Source: Neobacillus citreus (GTDB taxonomy: Bacteria; Bacillota; Bacilli; Bacillales; Cytobacillaceae). From it: a stretch of 64,000 nucleotides of DNA. Below are positions 53,980 through 62,254 of this stretch, piece after piece. Every line of letters begins with the position of its first letter. Within the stretch, counting starts at the first letter, position 1. A program made the position numbers and the translations under genes. The notes below the pieces were generated by a model. The model did no database searches, was not told the DNA's origin, and worked only from the letters and a program-made list of their open reading frames with translations. The stretch covers positions 1-64,000 of the forward strand of contig NZ_JAGYPE020000009.1 of the NCBI RefSeq assembly GCF_018343545.2, written 5' to 3'.

Positions 53980-55275
53980 CTAGAGGTTAACGAACGCCCC
54001 ATATTGCTTGTTAAACCCAAGCTCAATGGTCCCGGTCGGTCCATTACGATGTTTTGCCAGGATAATTTCCATCTTATTTTTCTTCGGTGAATCACTGTTA
54101 TAATAATCGTCACGGTACAGAAAAGCGATCAGGTCGGCATCCTGCTCAATTTGCCCGCTTTCGCGAAGATCCGAGAGAATCGGGTGTTTGTCATGTCTTG
54201 TTTCGACTCCCCGGCTGAGTTGCGATAGGGCAATGACGGTGACGTTCAGTTCCCTCGCCATAGTCTTGAGCGCCCGGCTGATTTCACTGATTTCTGCCTG
54301 GCGGTTTTGATAGTTTTTTCTATCGCCCTCAAGGAGTTGCAAATAGTCAACCACCATTAGCATCCGCCTTTGCTCTCCATATGCCCTGCGTGCTTTGCGG
54401 ACCTTCGACCTAATATAAGCAACATCCATTCCAGCCCGGTCAAAGATATGCAGCTTTAGTTGTGACAGCTTTCCGATTCCATTGGCGAATTGTTCCCAAT
54501 CATCCTCTTGGAACGACTGTTGAGGATTCCGCATTTTGATGCTGTCGATTCGACCTGTGCATCCGGTCATTCGCTTGATCAGCTGTTTCTTGGACATTTC
54601 CAGTGAGAAAATTAGGCTTACATCCTCTTCTGCCGCTTGGAGTGCCAAACTTAGAGCGAATGCTGTTTTCCCCATACTTGGCCGTGCCCCAATAATCACC
54701 AAGTCGGAAGCATGAAATCCTCCTGTCAGCCTGTCCAAATCATAAAAGCCGGAGTGGATTCCCACCATTTCGCCCTGATCCTGCTCGCACTCTACAAATA
54801 ACTCCACCAATGATGAGGTGATCTCACCCGTGTCATCGTCAGTCTGACCTTCTGCAATACTCATCAGCTCATGGATTCCGTCTCTTACTGTTGTATCACT
54901 ATCCTCACTGGCTGCCTGATACATTATTTTTTCGCCAGCTGATATCAGCTTTCGTTTATTGTCGTACTCCTTGACTAGTTTTTCATAGGTGTGAAAATTG
55001 GCTATACTTGGTACGCTGCCTGTCAATTGGGAGATATAGCTCATTCCACCCGCGTTTTGAATTAGCTCGATTCCGAGTTCATCGATTAACGTAACCAAAT
55101 CTACTGGCTTTCCTTTTTCAACCAGGCTGCGAATGCCTGTATAGAGTAGTCGAAGCTCTGGAAAGTATAGCTGTTCCGGGAGAATAGCACACTCTTTTAC
55201 TAACTCACTGTCGAGGAAAAAGGACCCGACAAATGCTTCTTCTGCTTCTTGATTATAAGGTTCAAATGGTCTCAT
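53980..55275 (-). CDS. DnaB-type replicative helicase (phage/element type)
   Basis: About 431 residues from MRPFEPYNQEAEEAFVGSFF; the ATG at 55275 has GGGAG at good spacing and lies five bases from the stop of the loader gene. The N-terminal DnaB domain (EAFVGSFFLDSEL, LLYTGIRSLVEKGKPVDLVT) is followed by the RecA-like core: IIGARPSMGKTAFALSLA (Walker A, about 193-210), FSLEMSKKQL, MLMVVDYLQLLEG (Walker B) and IALSQLSRGVETR, LSDLRESGQIEQDAD. Length is near chromosomal DnaC of B. subtilis (454). The neighbours show it belongs to a mobile replication module rather than being the chromosomal copy. Confidence 0.9.
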   Translation of the reverse strand: MRPFEPYNQEAEEAFVGSFFLDSELVKECAILPEQLYFPELRLLYTGIRSLVEKGKPVDLVTLIDELGIELIQNAGGMSYISQLTGSVPSIANFHTYEKLVKEYDNKRKLISAGEKIMYQAASEDSDTTVRDGIHELMSIAEGQTDDDTGEITSSLVELFVECEQDQGEMVGIHSGFYDLDRLTGGFHASDLVIIGARPSMGKTAFALSLALQAAEEDVSLIFSLEMSKKQLIKRMTGCTGRIDSIKMRNPQQSFQEDDWEQFANGIGKLSQLKLHIFDRAGMDVAYIRSKVRKARRAYGEQRRMLMVVDYLQLLEGDRKNYQNRQAEISEISRALKTMARELNVTVIALSQLSRGVETRHDKHPILSDLRESGQIEQDADLIAFLYRDDYYNSDSPKKNKMEIILAKHRNGPTGTIELGFNKQYGAFVNL

Positions 55276-55279
55276 CCTG

Positions 55280-55612
55280 CTACTCCCTTTCAATGCCCAA
55301 TAGCTTTCTAATATTGGCCAGTTCTTTTTGCACGACTTCACTATTTGCCGGCACATAATGACGGGTAAGGATGACCTTTGTTTCATCGGGATCCGGAACA
55401 ATCCCTGGAACACTGGACTTTATGTAAAGCTCGGACACTTTAGGCGGAAAAGGCGATTGCCGCACATGTTTCAGCAGATTCTCCTCCATATCGTCGAACG
55501 TTTGGTCTTTCACCGCGTCGTGCCAAAGATTCACTTTCTCTTGATCAAAACTAAACTGTTCATAAAACACCGATATCATTTTCAATAAGGCGAACGTTTC
55601 CCGCTTATTCAT
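55280..55612 (-). CDS. Replicative helicase loader/inhibitor (G39P-like)
   Basis: A 110-residue acidic, helical protein: NKRETFALLKMISVFYEQFS, WHDAVKDQTFDDMEENLLKH, SPFPPKVSELY. This is the pattern of the SPP1 G39P family (helicase loader and inhibitor), with the conserved 'F-P-P-x-x-S-E-L' after the third helix. It overlaps the initiator stop (ATGAATAA) and precedes the dnaB-like gene, the order used by many Bacillus phages. It binds the helicase and hands it to the origin-bound initiator. Confidence 0.8.
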   Translation of the reverse strand: MNKRETFALLKMISVFYEQFSFDQEKVNLWHDAVKDQTFDDMEENLLKHVRQSPFPPKVSELYIKSSVPGIVPDPDETKVILTRHYVPANSEVVQKELANIRKLLGIERE

Positions 55613-56384
55613 CTAGATCAAAATCCTCCTCGGTTAGTTCCTTTTTCCATAATTTTTGGTTGCGATAGGCCTCAAATTTCGAGCCAAATAATGTTTCCGG
55701 CCGCAGATATTTGCACATGACCGGGTCCTCCAGCCATTCCGCCGTTTTTAAATCGATTACTGCTTTGAAATCCTCCAGGGTAAATCCTTCTCTTGCCCTT
55801 GCTCGAATCAGCTCCTTTGTTTTCGGACTGCTTGGCATATAGGCTGCATTTGTTTTTTCATTCAGGTAGTGGATGACTTCGGCAACCGGTATTTTCTCTA
55901 CTGCTGGTGATGGTGTTGCAGGCTGTGGCATGTATTCGTCACCGTTGTCATCCAACAACTCATATAAGTCGACTTGGGTGTGGTTTGGATCTGTTTCTGT
56001 TGCGGCGGTCTCATGATCGGCCGACTGAGGTTCCTCAGAAGGGTTCATTGGCTCGCTTTCTGTCAGTTCCTCCAGCCTTTGATAATCGATGGTATACCAC
56101 TTGGTCTTATCCATTTTCGACCGATTCCAGTTCCCGGATAGCAGCAATCCTTGTTTTTCCAGCGAGTGAATCGCACGTTTAATGGTGCTTTCAGACCAGA
56201 ACGGAAGCTGTTCCTGCCAATCTTTATACGTGTTGAATATCCACTTCCGGCCTTCAATGACATGTCTGCTGCCATGAACCCAATAATGGATTTGCTGCAG
56301 GATGACGGCTTCGTTCAAGCCAATTTTGACTGCCAGTGATGGGATAATCATCACCGGGTTTTCGTTGATCAATAATTTACTCAC
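55605..56384 (-). CDS. Phage-type replication initiator (Phg_2220-C-like)
   Basis: About 259 residues; I choose the GTG at 56384 since GAGGAGGG precedes it and the product VSKLLINENPVMIIPSLAVK then starts as expected. The N-terminal winged helix (IGLNEAVILQQIHYWV, WSESTIKRAIHSLEKQGLLL) is the DNA-binding part. A Glu/Pro/Thr-rich linker leads to a C-terminal domain (VAEVIHYLNEKTNAAYMPSS, LRPETLFGSKFEAYRNQ) seen at the end of phage replication proteins. Directly upstream lie the iteron-like repeats, a natural target. Confidence 0.82.
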   Translation of the reverse strand: MSKLLINENPVMIIPSLAVKIGLNEAVILQQIHYWVHGSRHVIEGRKWIFNTYKDWQEQLPFWSESTIKRAIHSLEKQGLLLSGNWNRSKMDKTKWYTIDYQRLEELTESEPMNPSEEPQSADHETAATETDPNHTQVDLYELLDDNGDEYMPQPATPSPAVEKIPVAEVIHYLNEKTNAAYMPSSPKTKELIRARAREGFTLEDFKAVIDLKTAEWLEDPVMCKYLRPETLFGSKFEAYRNQKLWKKELTEEDFDLDE

Positions 56385-56520
56385 CCTATTCCCCTCCTCT
56401 TTTTCAATCGCCAATGGACTGGTTCGTCATGCTTGAAGGGCTGACCGATGCATCGGCTCATACGCTTCACCTTCTATATAGCGATTAGGACTTAAAAAGG
56501 ACAGGGTAGATTAATAATTT

Positions 56521-56604
56521 TTTGTGAGTTTTAATTTTTATTTGTGGATAGGATGTATTTACTTGCGGATAATTGGGTTTTATTTGCGGTTTCGTATTTG
56601 CGGG
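56521..56604. repeat. Iteron-like array upstream of the initiator gene
   Basis: Five direct copies of TTTGYGGATA occur on the plus strand: TTTGTGAG (G of the core at 56524), TTTGTGGATA (56544), CTTGCGGATA (56565), TTTGCGGTTT (56586) and TTTGCGGGAC (56600). Core-to-core spacing is 20, 21, 21 and 14 nt, i.e. about two helical turns for most. The flanks are AT-rich. Position just upstream of the initiator gene suggests a replication origin or autoregulatory site. Confidence 0.55.
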
Positions 56605-56831
56605 ACAAATATATATTTTTCTCTGTTGTATTCTCTGAAGTAATCTATGTGTAAATCTCTGGTATTGCTTGGTTCGGGATTGTTTCATCCATGATGCAGA
56701 CTGAATAGGTGTACGAGTCATCCTGAGATACACATGGCTCAATCTGCATTTTACATCTGTTCCATTTGGGTCGTGAGCAGGTCAAGATGATGTTCGGGCT
56801 CTTTCAACTCTACACCCGCTCAAAAATATAA

Positions 56832-56872
56832 AAAAGAGCCAGGCACATACCAATTTACCGGTGTGACTGGCA
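56832..56872 (-). terminator. Terminator of the coiled-coil gene
   Basis: GCCAGGCACA and GGTGTGACTGGC (56860-56871) pair with one mismatch; on the minus strand CTTTTTTAT follows. Confidence 0.65.
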
Positions 56873-56891
56873 CTTAGTTACAGTTTTCAGT

Positions 56892-57173
56892 TTAATTTTC
56901 AACTCTTTTTTCAAGGTTGAATAATCTTTTGTCCATTTCAGTTAGTCTATTGTTAATATAATCCACTTAGGAATCAAGATTCTTCCTCTGTAATTTTAAA
57001 AGACCAATTACGTCATCTTTTTGTGAAACTTCGATTCTTTTAACCGTTTCAAATACCTGGTCAAGTTTATCTTCCATGTTATGCTGTCTATCATCTATAC
57101 GTTCAAGTTTTTCTTCCATTCTTTCCTGTCTATCATTCATTTTTTCTAATAAAGCTAATATTTTGTTTTCCAT
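56892..57173 (-). pseudogene. Small coiled-coil protein with an in-frame TAA
   Basis: From MENKILALLEKMNDRQERME (GGTGA upstream) the frame forms a regular coiled coil (KLERIDDRQHNMEDKLDQVF, then VKRIEVSQKDDVIGLLKL) and ends RKNLDS-TAA at 56967-56969. The same frame goes on with VDYINNRLTEMDKRLFNLEK and RVEN to a second TAA at 56892, keeping the heptad register. A GAA (Glu) would fit the interrupted position. Small Bacillaceae proteins of this kind have unknown function. Confidence 0.6.
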
Positions 57174-57197
57174 TTTGTTCACCATCCATGAATCCAT

Positions 57198-57682
57198 TTA
57201 ATGTTTTTAATCGTTCCTTACTATTGTTTTAAGACGTGAATCCTTTCTAACACTTGCCGCACTATAAGGTAAATATTAATTTTTAAAAAAATTAGAGCTA
57301 TCCTAGGAAAAGTTATACTTAAGAATTGTAAGTATCAATAGTGAGTCTTTTGTTGAGGAAAACATACTTAAGTGGATTTTGGTCAATGCTATTTTATTGA
57401 ACAAAAAGTTTATTTGAAAACACCAATAGGAATTTAAACCGCAGAAGAGAAGGTCTTTCAGAGAAAATGCATGACATGAAAAAAGATCAGAAGTGAATAA
57501 AAGTGCAAACAATGTAGAAGCATGGAGGTAATTGCAGATAATTGAAAAACCTATAAATAGTATAGCAATGTAGGAGCATCTTTGAAATATTTTTTAAAAG
57601 ATTTCAATAGATTGTAATATTATGAGTTGCTTAATGGCGTATTATTCGATTAAGGAGATTACAGCCGATTCTACTTAAACAA
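57198..57682. other. Intergenic stretch without a supported gene
   Basis: AT-rich; a 69-residue minus-strand frame (57303-57512) has no ribosome site and shows no family resemblance. I see no repeats or RNA signature here. Confidence 0.4.
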
Positions 57683-57706
57683 AACTCGCCGCAGGATTGG
57701 CGAGTT
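57683..57706 (-). terminator. Terminator of the mcrBC operon
   Basis: AACTCGCC and GGCGAGTT pair perfectly; TTGTTTAAG follows on the minus strand. Confidence 0.75.
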
Positions 57707-57775
57707 TCTAATTTGGGTCCAAAGAACCCACTTTATTTAATTTTCCTCTCCAGATTTTATATTTGCAATTATTCT

Positions 57776-59047
57776 TTATGATATAAGGTTTATGGCTATT
57801 TCTTTTAACTCGTCTACCTTCTTACTTTGAACGGCCTGCAAAACACTCTCAATGCCCAATGAATGTAAATGTAATGCACCTGGATAGCCTGAAAGAAGAT
57901 TCAAGGCCAACCTTCTGCTTTTCATATCAAGGTCCTCTAAAAACCGGGGATAGATGATCGCTGCATCATATAATCCATCTTGGGCCATTTTGCGGTTTTG
58001 CGCATAAAATGCAAGCTGGAATACATCATCTGTATCGACACGCTTATTGCCATACTGTTTATATTTTACATCCAATACCTTGACATCTTTGGTCCGCTTA
58101 TTTTCCACGAGAATGTCCGGAATGATGTCTCTGTATCTGACACCATCCAATTGGATTGCCTGTGTAATCCTTTTGCTTGCTGTGATTTTATATTCCATTG
58201 GTAAATACTTCGTGAGTAGCTGGGCCACAAACCTTTCAAACAGCTCGTTCATGTCGATTAAAAAGGAATAGTAAAAGTTCTTGCCGGTATAAAAGGTCTT
58301 GGCAGATAACCGCTCCCACAAATATCGACCGAGCTTATGGGCGCGTTCATAGTGAGCATTTAGTCGATGGTAGGAAAAGCTAGGCCACTCCGTTCCCTTA
58401 TATTCGCTGCACAATTGTTCCAGTTGATACCGGATTTGATTCAGCTGTTGCTTTGTTCGTTGCTGCAACTTAATTGTTGTTATTTTTCGTATTACAGATA
58501 ATAAAATTTGATTTTCCGCTACATCGGTGACCAATTCATCATAGTTGCAATAGATTTTAGTCGGGATATTGAAGTTCTGTTGTAAGTTTTTCCGGAAATG
58601 AACTCTCCCTCTTAAATTCGTTAGGTTGTCTGATTCCGTTACGTATTCTTTGATGATCCCAAATTGAAATACTTGATCAACCTCTTTCAGGAAAAGTCGA
58701 ACGAGTATCTCGAGGAAATCGGATTTGTCGAGGGTTCCCAAGGAATCTTCCCATTGGTAAAAGGGAAGATCCTCAATAAAGGAAATCATATCGATTAGGT
58801 CGGTGAACCCTTTATTAAATTTCGGTTGGATGACAATCCGCATCTTGTCCAACTCAATAACCCCAACCCAGCTCTGGGTTTTGATCCGCAGCCCGGTTTT
58901 TAATTCATCAAAGTAAAATCTTCTCTCCCACGGTTTCGTATCACGGATAATCGAAGTCCTGGTTAAATAATCTCGTTCATCGGGAGTCAGTTCATAATCG
59001 GCAATCTGAATATCCGCATATTCACTTAAAATGAATTGCTGCTTCAT
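57776..59047 (-). CDS. mcrC: McrC-type nuclease subunit of a type IV restriction system
   Basis: A 423-residue protein. The N-terminal part (DELKTGLRIKTQSWVGVIEL, VIQPKFNKGFTDLIDMISF) is the McrB-contacting domain of McrC. The C-terminal PD-(D/E)xK nuclease has RYRDIIPDILVENKRTKDV and KVLDVKYKQYGN (D...D-x-K, about 305-335), then DVFQLAFYAQ. It overlaps the mcrB stop by 4 nt (ATGA). McrC is recruited by the McrB ring and cuts DNA carrying modified cytosine. Confidence 0.9.
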   Translation of the reverse strand: MKQQFILSEYADIQIADYELTPDERDYLTRTSIIRDTKPWERRFYFDELKTGLRIKTQSWVGVIELDKMRIVIQPKFNKGFTDLIDMISFIEDLPFYQWEDSLGTLDKSDFLEILVRLFLKEVDQVFQFGIIKEYVTESDNLTNLRGRVHFRKNLQQNFNIPTKIYCNYDELVTDVAENQILLSVIRKITTIKLQQRTKQQLNQIRYQLEQLCSEYKGTEWPSFSYHRLNAHYERAHKLGRYLWERLSAKTFYTGKNFYYSFLIDMNELFERFVAQLLTKYLPMEYKITASKRITQAIQLDGVRYRDIIPDILVENKRTKDVKVLDVKYKQYGNKRVDTDDVFQLAFYAQNRKMAQDGLYDAAIIYPRFLEDLDMKSRRLALNLLSGYPGALHLHSLGIESVLQAVQSKKVDELKEIAINLIS

Positions 59048-61527
59048 AGGACCGTTCCTTTAAATTGCTTTTCTAACGCTTGGATAAACGCATCATCAGT
59101 ACCATTGAGTAGTTCATTGTTAATATCCATGCCCTCGACATCGACAAAGTCCTCGCCAATGATTTCAGCCAGCTGGGCATAGTCATCAAAGCAATATTCC
59201 TGTATCAATGGTATGATTTCCAGCTTGAAAATTTCCTTGATTTCCTCAATGGAGGTTATCTGGTCTCCATCCTGCATAAAATACGCATGGCCTATTTGCT
59301 TGTCCCTTCCTTGCAAATGAAGCAAGTTCTGATTAATCGAACGTAATATGTCCGCTGGAGTAATACTTAATAGTGCAACCGGATGATTAATTAAATCGTA
59401 ATTTGGCATGCATTCAATAAAGGCAAAACGGCGTTTGAGGGCAGCATCCATCATTTTTATGCTTCGGTCTGATGTATTCATCGTCCCAATGATGAAGATA
59501 TTCTTCGGGATGCTGAAGGTATTTTTAGACTGCGGCAAGCGAACCTCTACCCCACGCTTATCTTTTTCCAGCAATGTAATGATTTCGCCAAAGATTTTCG
59601 GTACATTGCCCCGATTTAACTCATCAATAATAAAATAAAAACTCGATTCCCCATTTTCATGGGCTTTTTCTGCCAAGCGTTGGAAAATGCCTTTTTCCAG
59701 CTGAAAGGCTATAGTTCCGTTCTCTGATTGAACCGGCTTAAAGCCTTCGATAAAATCTTCATATTGGAAGGACGGATGGAAGGTGCAAATTTCCAAGTTA
59801 TTCTGGTTCATTACATTTCCAAGGATTTCAGCACTGTCCGAATCCCCTATATCCATTAACGTTTCTGTGAGCCAATTTATGAATTCCTCTGTTACCTCAA
59901 ACATCGACCCGCGATTACCCATCTTACCAGCTTGTGTAGACTTATATTCTTGCGTATCTTTATAATCATTGTAAGGTATTTCCTCCGTGAATTTCTGGAG
60001 ACCTTTGACAACCATTTTTTCTCCGTCAAATTCTTCGGCCACCTCCGCAAGACCAAGCAGGGCGTTATTCGTTCCGCCGCCGCGATAAGCAAGGATTTTT
60101 TCGCCTTTTTGGGCCGCTCTGAAATTACGTTTCACCGCACCCAGCTCCCAATCAACTGTTCCACCGGTATCTAATATATCCTCCCAGCGAAAGTCAGCGG
60201 CGCGTTCTGAGGCAATCATAAGCCAGGTTTTCGCCGGATTTTCATTTTTCGGCTTCAATAGCTCATCCTTGTCATTTTTCCAAGTAATGTATTTGCGTGC
60301 CAAATAGGTCTTTCCGGTACCGGGCGGCCCATATAATATGACCTGCCCTTTTCGATTCAGCGCTTGTTCCACCATTTCGAAAAATCGTTCTTCCTCTGAA
60401 GTGTATTGTTTTACGGGTGCCCCCGGTTGGGTTGGAATCGCGGTCCACTCAAGAATCTGCTTTTTTCCAACCTTTGAAACTGTCTTATATCCCCAATATT
60501 CTTGCTTCGGAATTTCCAATGGCGGTTCAAATACTTGGTCCCATTTGACATAGACCACGTGCTTGTGTTTTGAAAGGTCGTTCCGATACTCATAGCCTTT
60601 GTCGGTGACGGTGCCAATCGCCAGAATTTGTGATTTCCCTTTATTAGCAATCACCTTGTCACCGTTTTTTAATTGATAAAATTCCCAAAGTTCATTGGCT
60701 TTTTCGGTATTTTTCTGTGGGGATGCTTGAAAATTATGCTTAGAAAATGCAGATTTAAATTCATCATAATCATTGAACTCATTTAAATCGCCGATTTCAT
60801 CCCAGCCTATCGAAATATATTCGCCTTCCAGACACTCTTGCCAATAGGCAGCATCTCTTCCCGGGGCAATTTTTATGTATTGCTCCTCTCGCATGAACTC
60901 GTAATATAAGAAATTGGCAATGAGAATAGGATCGAATTCTTTTAAATCCTCATCTTGATCCAGCTTTTGCCTAAGCTTCACATTTAATTCGATGGAGTCT
61001 TTATTTCTAAGTTTTGCTTCATTCTCACCAAGCTCAATTAAGAACTTCCTTAAATGATTCTCATTATAGATCGTGACAAGCTTCTCCGGGTGATAAAGGT
61101 ATAAAATTTTTCCCTTTAACATGTTGGCCCGATAAAAAAGATTGCTTTCGTCAATCCCTTTATAGGATTCACCATCAAAGGAATGGATTAATAGTTGCAT
61201 ATCCTCTTTAAGCTTTTGCCACGCTTCCTCGACATTTTGAAATTGACCAGGATATTGCCATTGGTTGTCCTTCTTCCGAAAATAAATGATATGTTTCGCT
61301 GCACTGCCACCCTTAATACTGCCTAAGGGAATCGTATTGTATTCCAGCCACCATCCAAACGAACCTTTTGCGGACCGGCCAAGAGCATACTGATCCAAGG
61401 TCATATTCGGTAGTTGCTCCAGTGGAAACGTTTCTAAGAATTCCTTATGTAATTGTTTTGCCTTTTTAACCTCTTCTTGTATTTCCGGCGTATTGTATTC
61501 GAGGATTTTTTCCTTTAAGCTTCGCAC
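59044..61527 (-). CDS. mcrB: McrB-type AAA+ GTPase with two EVE/PUA-like domains
   Basis: An 827-residue protein. Residues 1-200 form an N-terminal helical domain. Residues about 205-350 (YIKIAPGRDAAYWQECLEGE, IANKGKSQILAIGTVTDKGY, VVYVKWDQVF) look like an EVE/PUA-type base reader. Walker A is ILYGPPGTGKTYLARK (397-412). An insertion follows at about 434-555 with TWLMIASERAADFRWEDIL, KILAYRGGGTNNALLGLAEV, a second EVE domain inside the AAA+ core. The core resumes with CTFHPSFQYEDFIEGFKP (581-598), Walker B YFIIDELNRGN (631-641) and IGTMNTSDRSIKMMDAALKR. It precedes mcrC and overlaps it. EVE domains in McrB read modified bases, so the two may recognise different modifications or one flipped base each. 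Confidence 0.88.
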   Translation of the reverse strand: MRSLKEKILEYNTPEIQEEVKKAKQLHKEFLETFPLEQLPNMTLDQYALGRSAKGSFGWWLEYNTIPLGSIKGGSAAKHIIYFRKKDNQWQYPGQFQNVEEAWQKLKEDMQLLIHSFDGESYKGIDESNLFYRANMLKGKILYLYHPEKLVTIYNENHLRKFLIELGENEAKLRNKDSIELNVKLRQKLDQDEDLKEFDPILIANFLYYEFMREEQYIKIAPGRDAAYWQECLEGEYISIGWDEIGDLNEFNDYDEFKSAFSKHNFQASPQKNTEKANELWEFYQLKNGDKVIANKGKSQILAIGTVTDKGYEYRNDLSKHKHVVYVKWDQVFEPPLEIPKQEYWGYKTVSKVGKKQILEWTAIPTQPGAPVKQYTSEEERFFEMVEQALNRKGQVILYGPPGTGKTYLARKYITWKNDKDELLKPKNENPAKTWLMIASERAADFRWEDILDTGGTVDWELGAVKRNFRAAQKGEKILAYRGGGTNNALLGLAEVAEEFDGEKMVVKGLQKFTEEIPYNDYKDTQEYKSTQAGKMGNRGSMFEVTEEFINWLTETLMDIGDSDSAEILGNVMNQNNLEICTFHPSFQYEDFIEGFKPVQSENGTIAFQLEKGIFQRLAEKAHENGESSFYFIIDELNRGNVPKIFGEIITLLEKDKRGVEVRLPQSKNTFSIPKNIFIIGTMNTSDRSIKMMDAALKRRFAFIECMPNYDLINHPVALLSITPADILRSINQNLLHLQGRDKQIGHAYFMQDGDQITSIEEIKEIFKLEIIPLIQEYCFDDYAQLAEIIGEDFVDVEGMDINNELLNGTDDAFIQALEKQFKGTVL

Positions 61528-61623
61528 TCTATGTCCTCCCTACTTTAAAACTTTTTCTAATTTTGGTATATTTTCCTTTTACATTATACAATTTATTACA
61601 GTGCTATAGGTGATAAAAAAATA

Positions 61624-61647
61624 AGGTCTACCATAAACGGTAAACCT
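61624..61647 (-). terminator. Terminator of the 72-aa gene
   Basis: AGGTCTACC and GGTAAACCT pair with one mismatch; TTATTTTTTT follows on the minus strand. Confidence 0.6.
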
Positions 61648-61711
61648 AGCTTGCATTTAAATGTTTTGCCATATAGTGTTTATTCTCATGTTTTCCTTTT
61701 TACAGTTTCCT

Positions 61712-61930
61712 CTAATCACGTTCTCTAATTAGTAAGTTTTCCATACTTAGCTGCTCCATCTCTTCTGTTTTAGGGGTACTTAACTTAACTAGATTTGGTT
61801 CTTCTCGCTCAAAATGCTTCTTCAATTGTTCTTCCGAAAACATTTTTTCAATCGAACTGCTATCAAGCCCCTCGGCCATTGCTAATTGGATGAGCTCATT
61901 TATTTTTTCTGCTAATTGTTTTGTATCCAT
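61712..61930 (-). CDS. Small helical hypothetical protein
   Basis: A 72-residue acidic, helical protein (MDTKQLAEKINELIQLAMAE at the start; LSMENLLIRERD at the end), with its own terminator downstream. No family is recognised; the composition resembles small Bacillaceae proteins of the SinI/AbrB-partner size class, but no motif supports that. The ATG has no clear ribosome site (upstream AAAACGA). Confidence 0.45.
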   Translation of the reverse strand: MDTKQLAEKINELIQLAMAEGLDSSSIEKMFSEEQLKKHFEREEPNLVKLSTPKTEEMEQLSMENLLIRERD

Positions 61931-62002
61931 TCGTTTTTGGTAGTTGCTTTCTCTAAAAAGCTCCTCAAAGGACGTGAACAGCCTCGCATTTCCTTCAAAA
62001 AT

Positions 62003-62055
62003 GGGGTCAGTCCCCCATCACACTAAAGTGTTAACGCGCCGGGGGGCTGACCCTT
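62003..62055. repeat. GGTCAG...CTGACC long hairpin repeat, copy 2
   Basis: Outer arms GGGGTCAG (62003-62010) and CTGACCCTT (62047-62055) plus CCCCC/GGGGG inner arms match the element at 8457-8508; the inner stem differs (CACTAAAGTG). It lies in the 61931-62254 gap, which holds no supported gene. The two copies flank the whole accessory region. Confidence 0.7.
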
Positions 62056-62254
62056 AAATTCCAAAATTAGAAAAAGGTAACATCAAGTACTGATGATACC
62101 TAGTTTATAAAATTGTTTAAACTTCTAATTTAATTGAATAGCCAATATAATTGCTTCTGATTAATAATGTTACAGACCCATAGCTTATTAGAAGAGGATA
62201 CTAAGGGTCATACAGATGTACTGCTGTATTATGTCTTTCAAATTGCCAGCAATT

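Noticed and set aside
56485..56742. 85-codon minus-strand frame
   Set aside because: It is made largely of the translated iteron-like repeats (repeated Pro/Gln/Ile/Lys patterns), so the repeats explain it better.
57303..57512. 69-codon minus-strand frame
   Set aside because: No ribosome site, Phe/Leu/Ser-rich composition of random AT-rich DNA.
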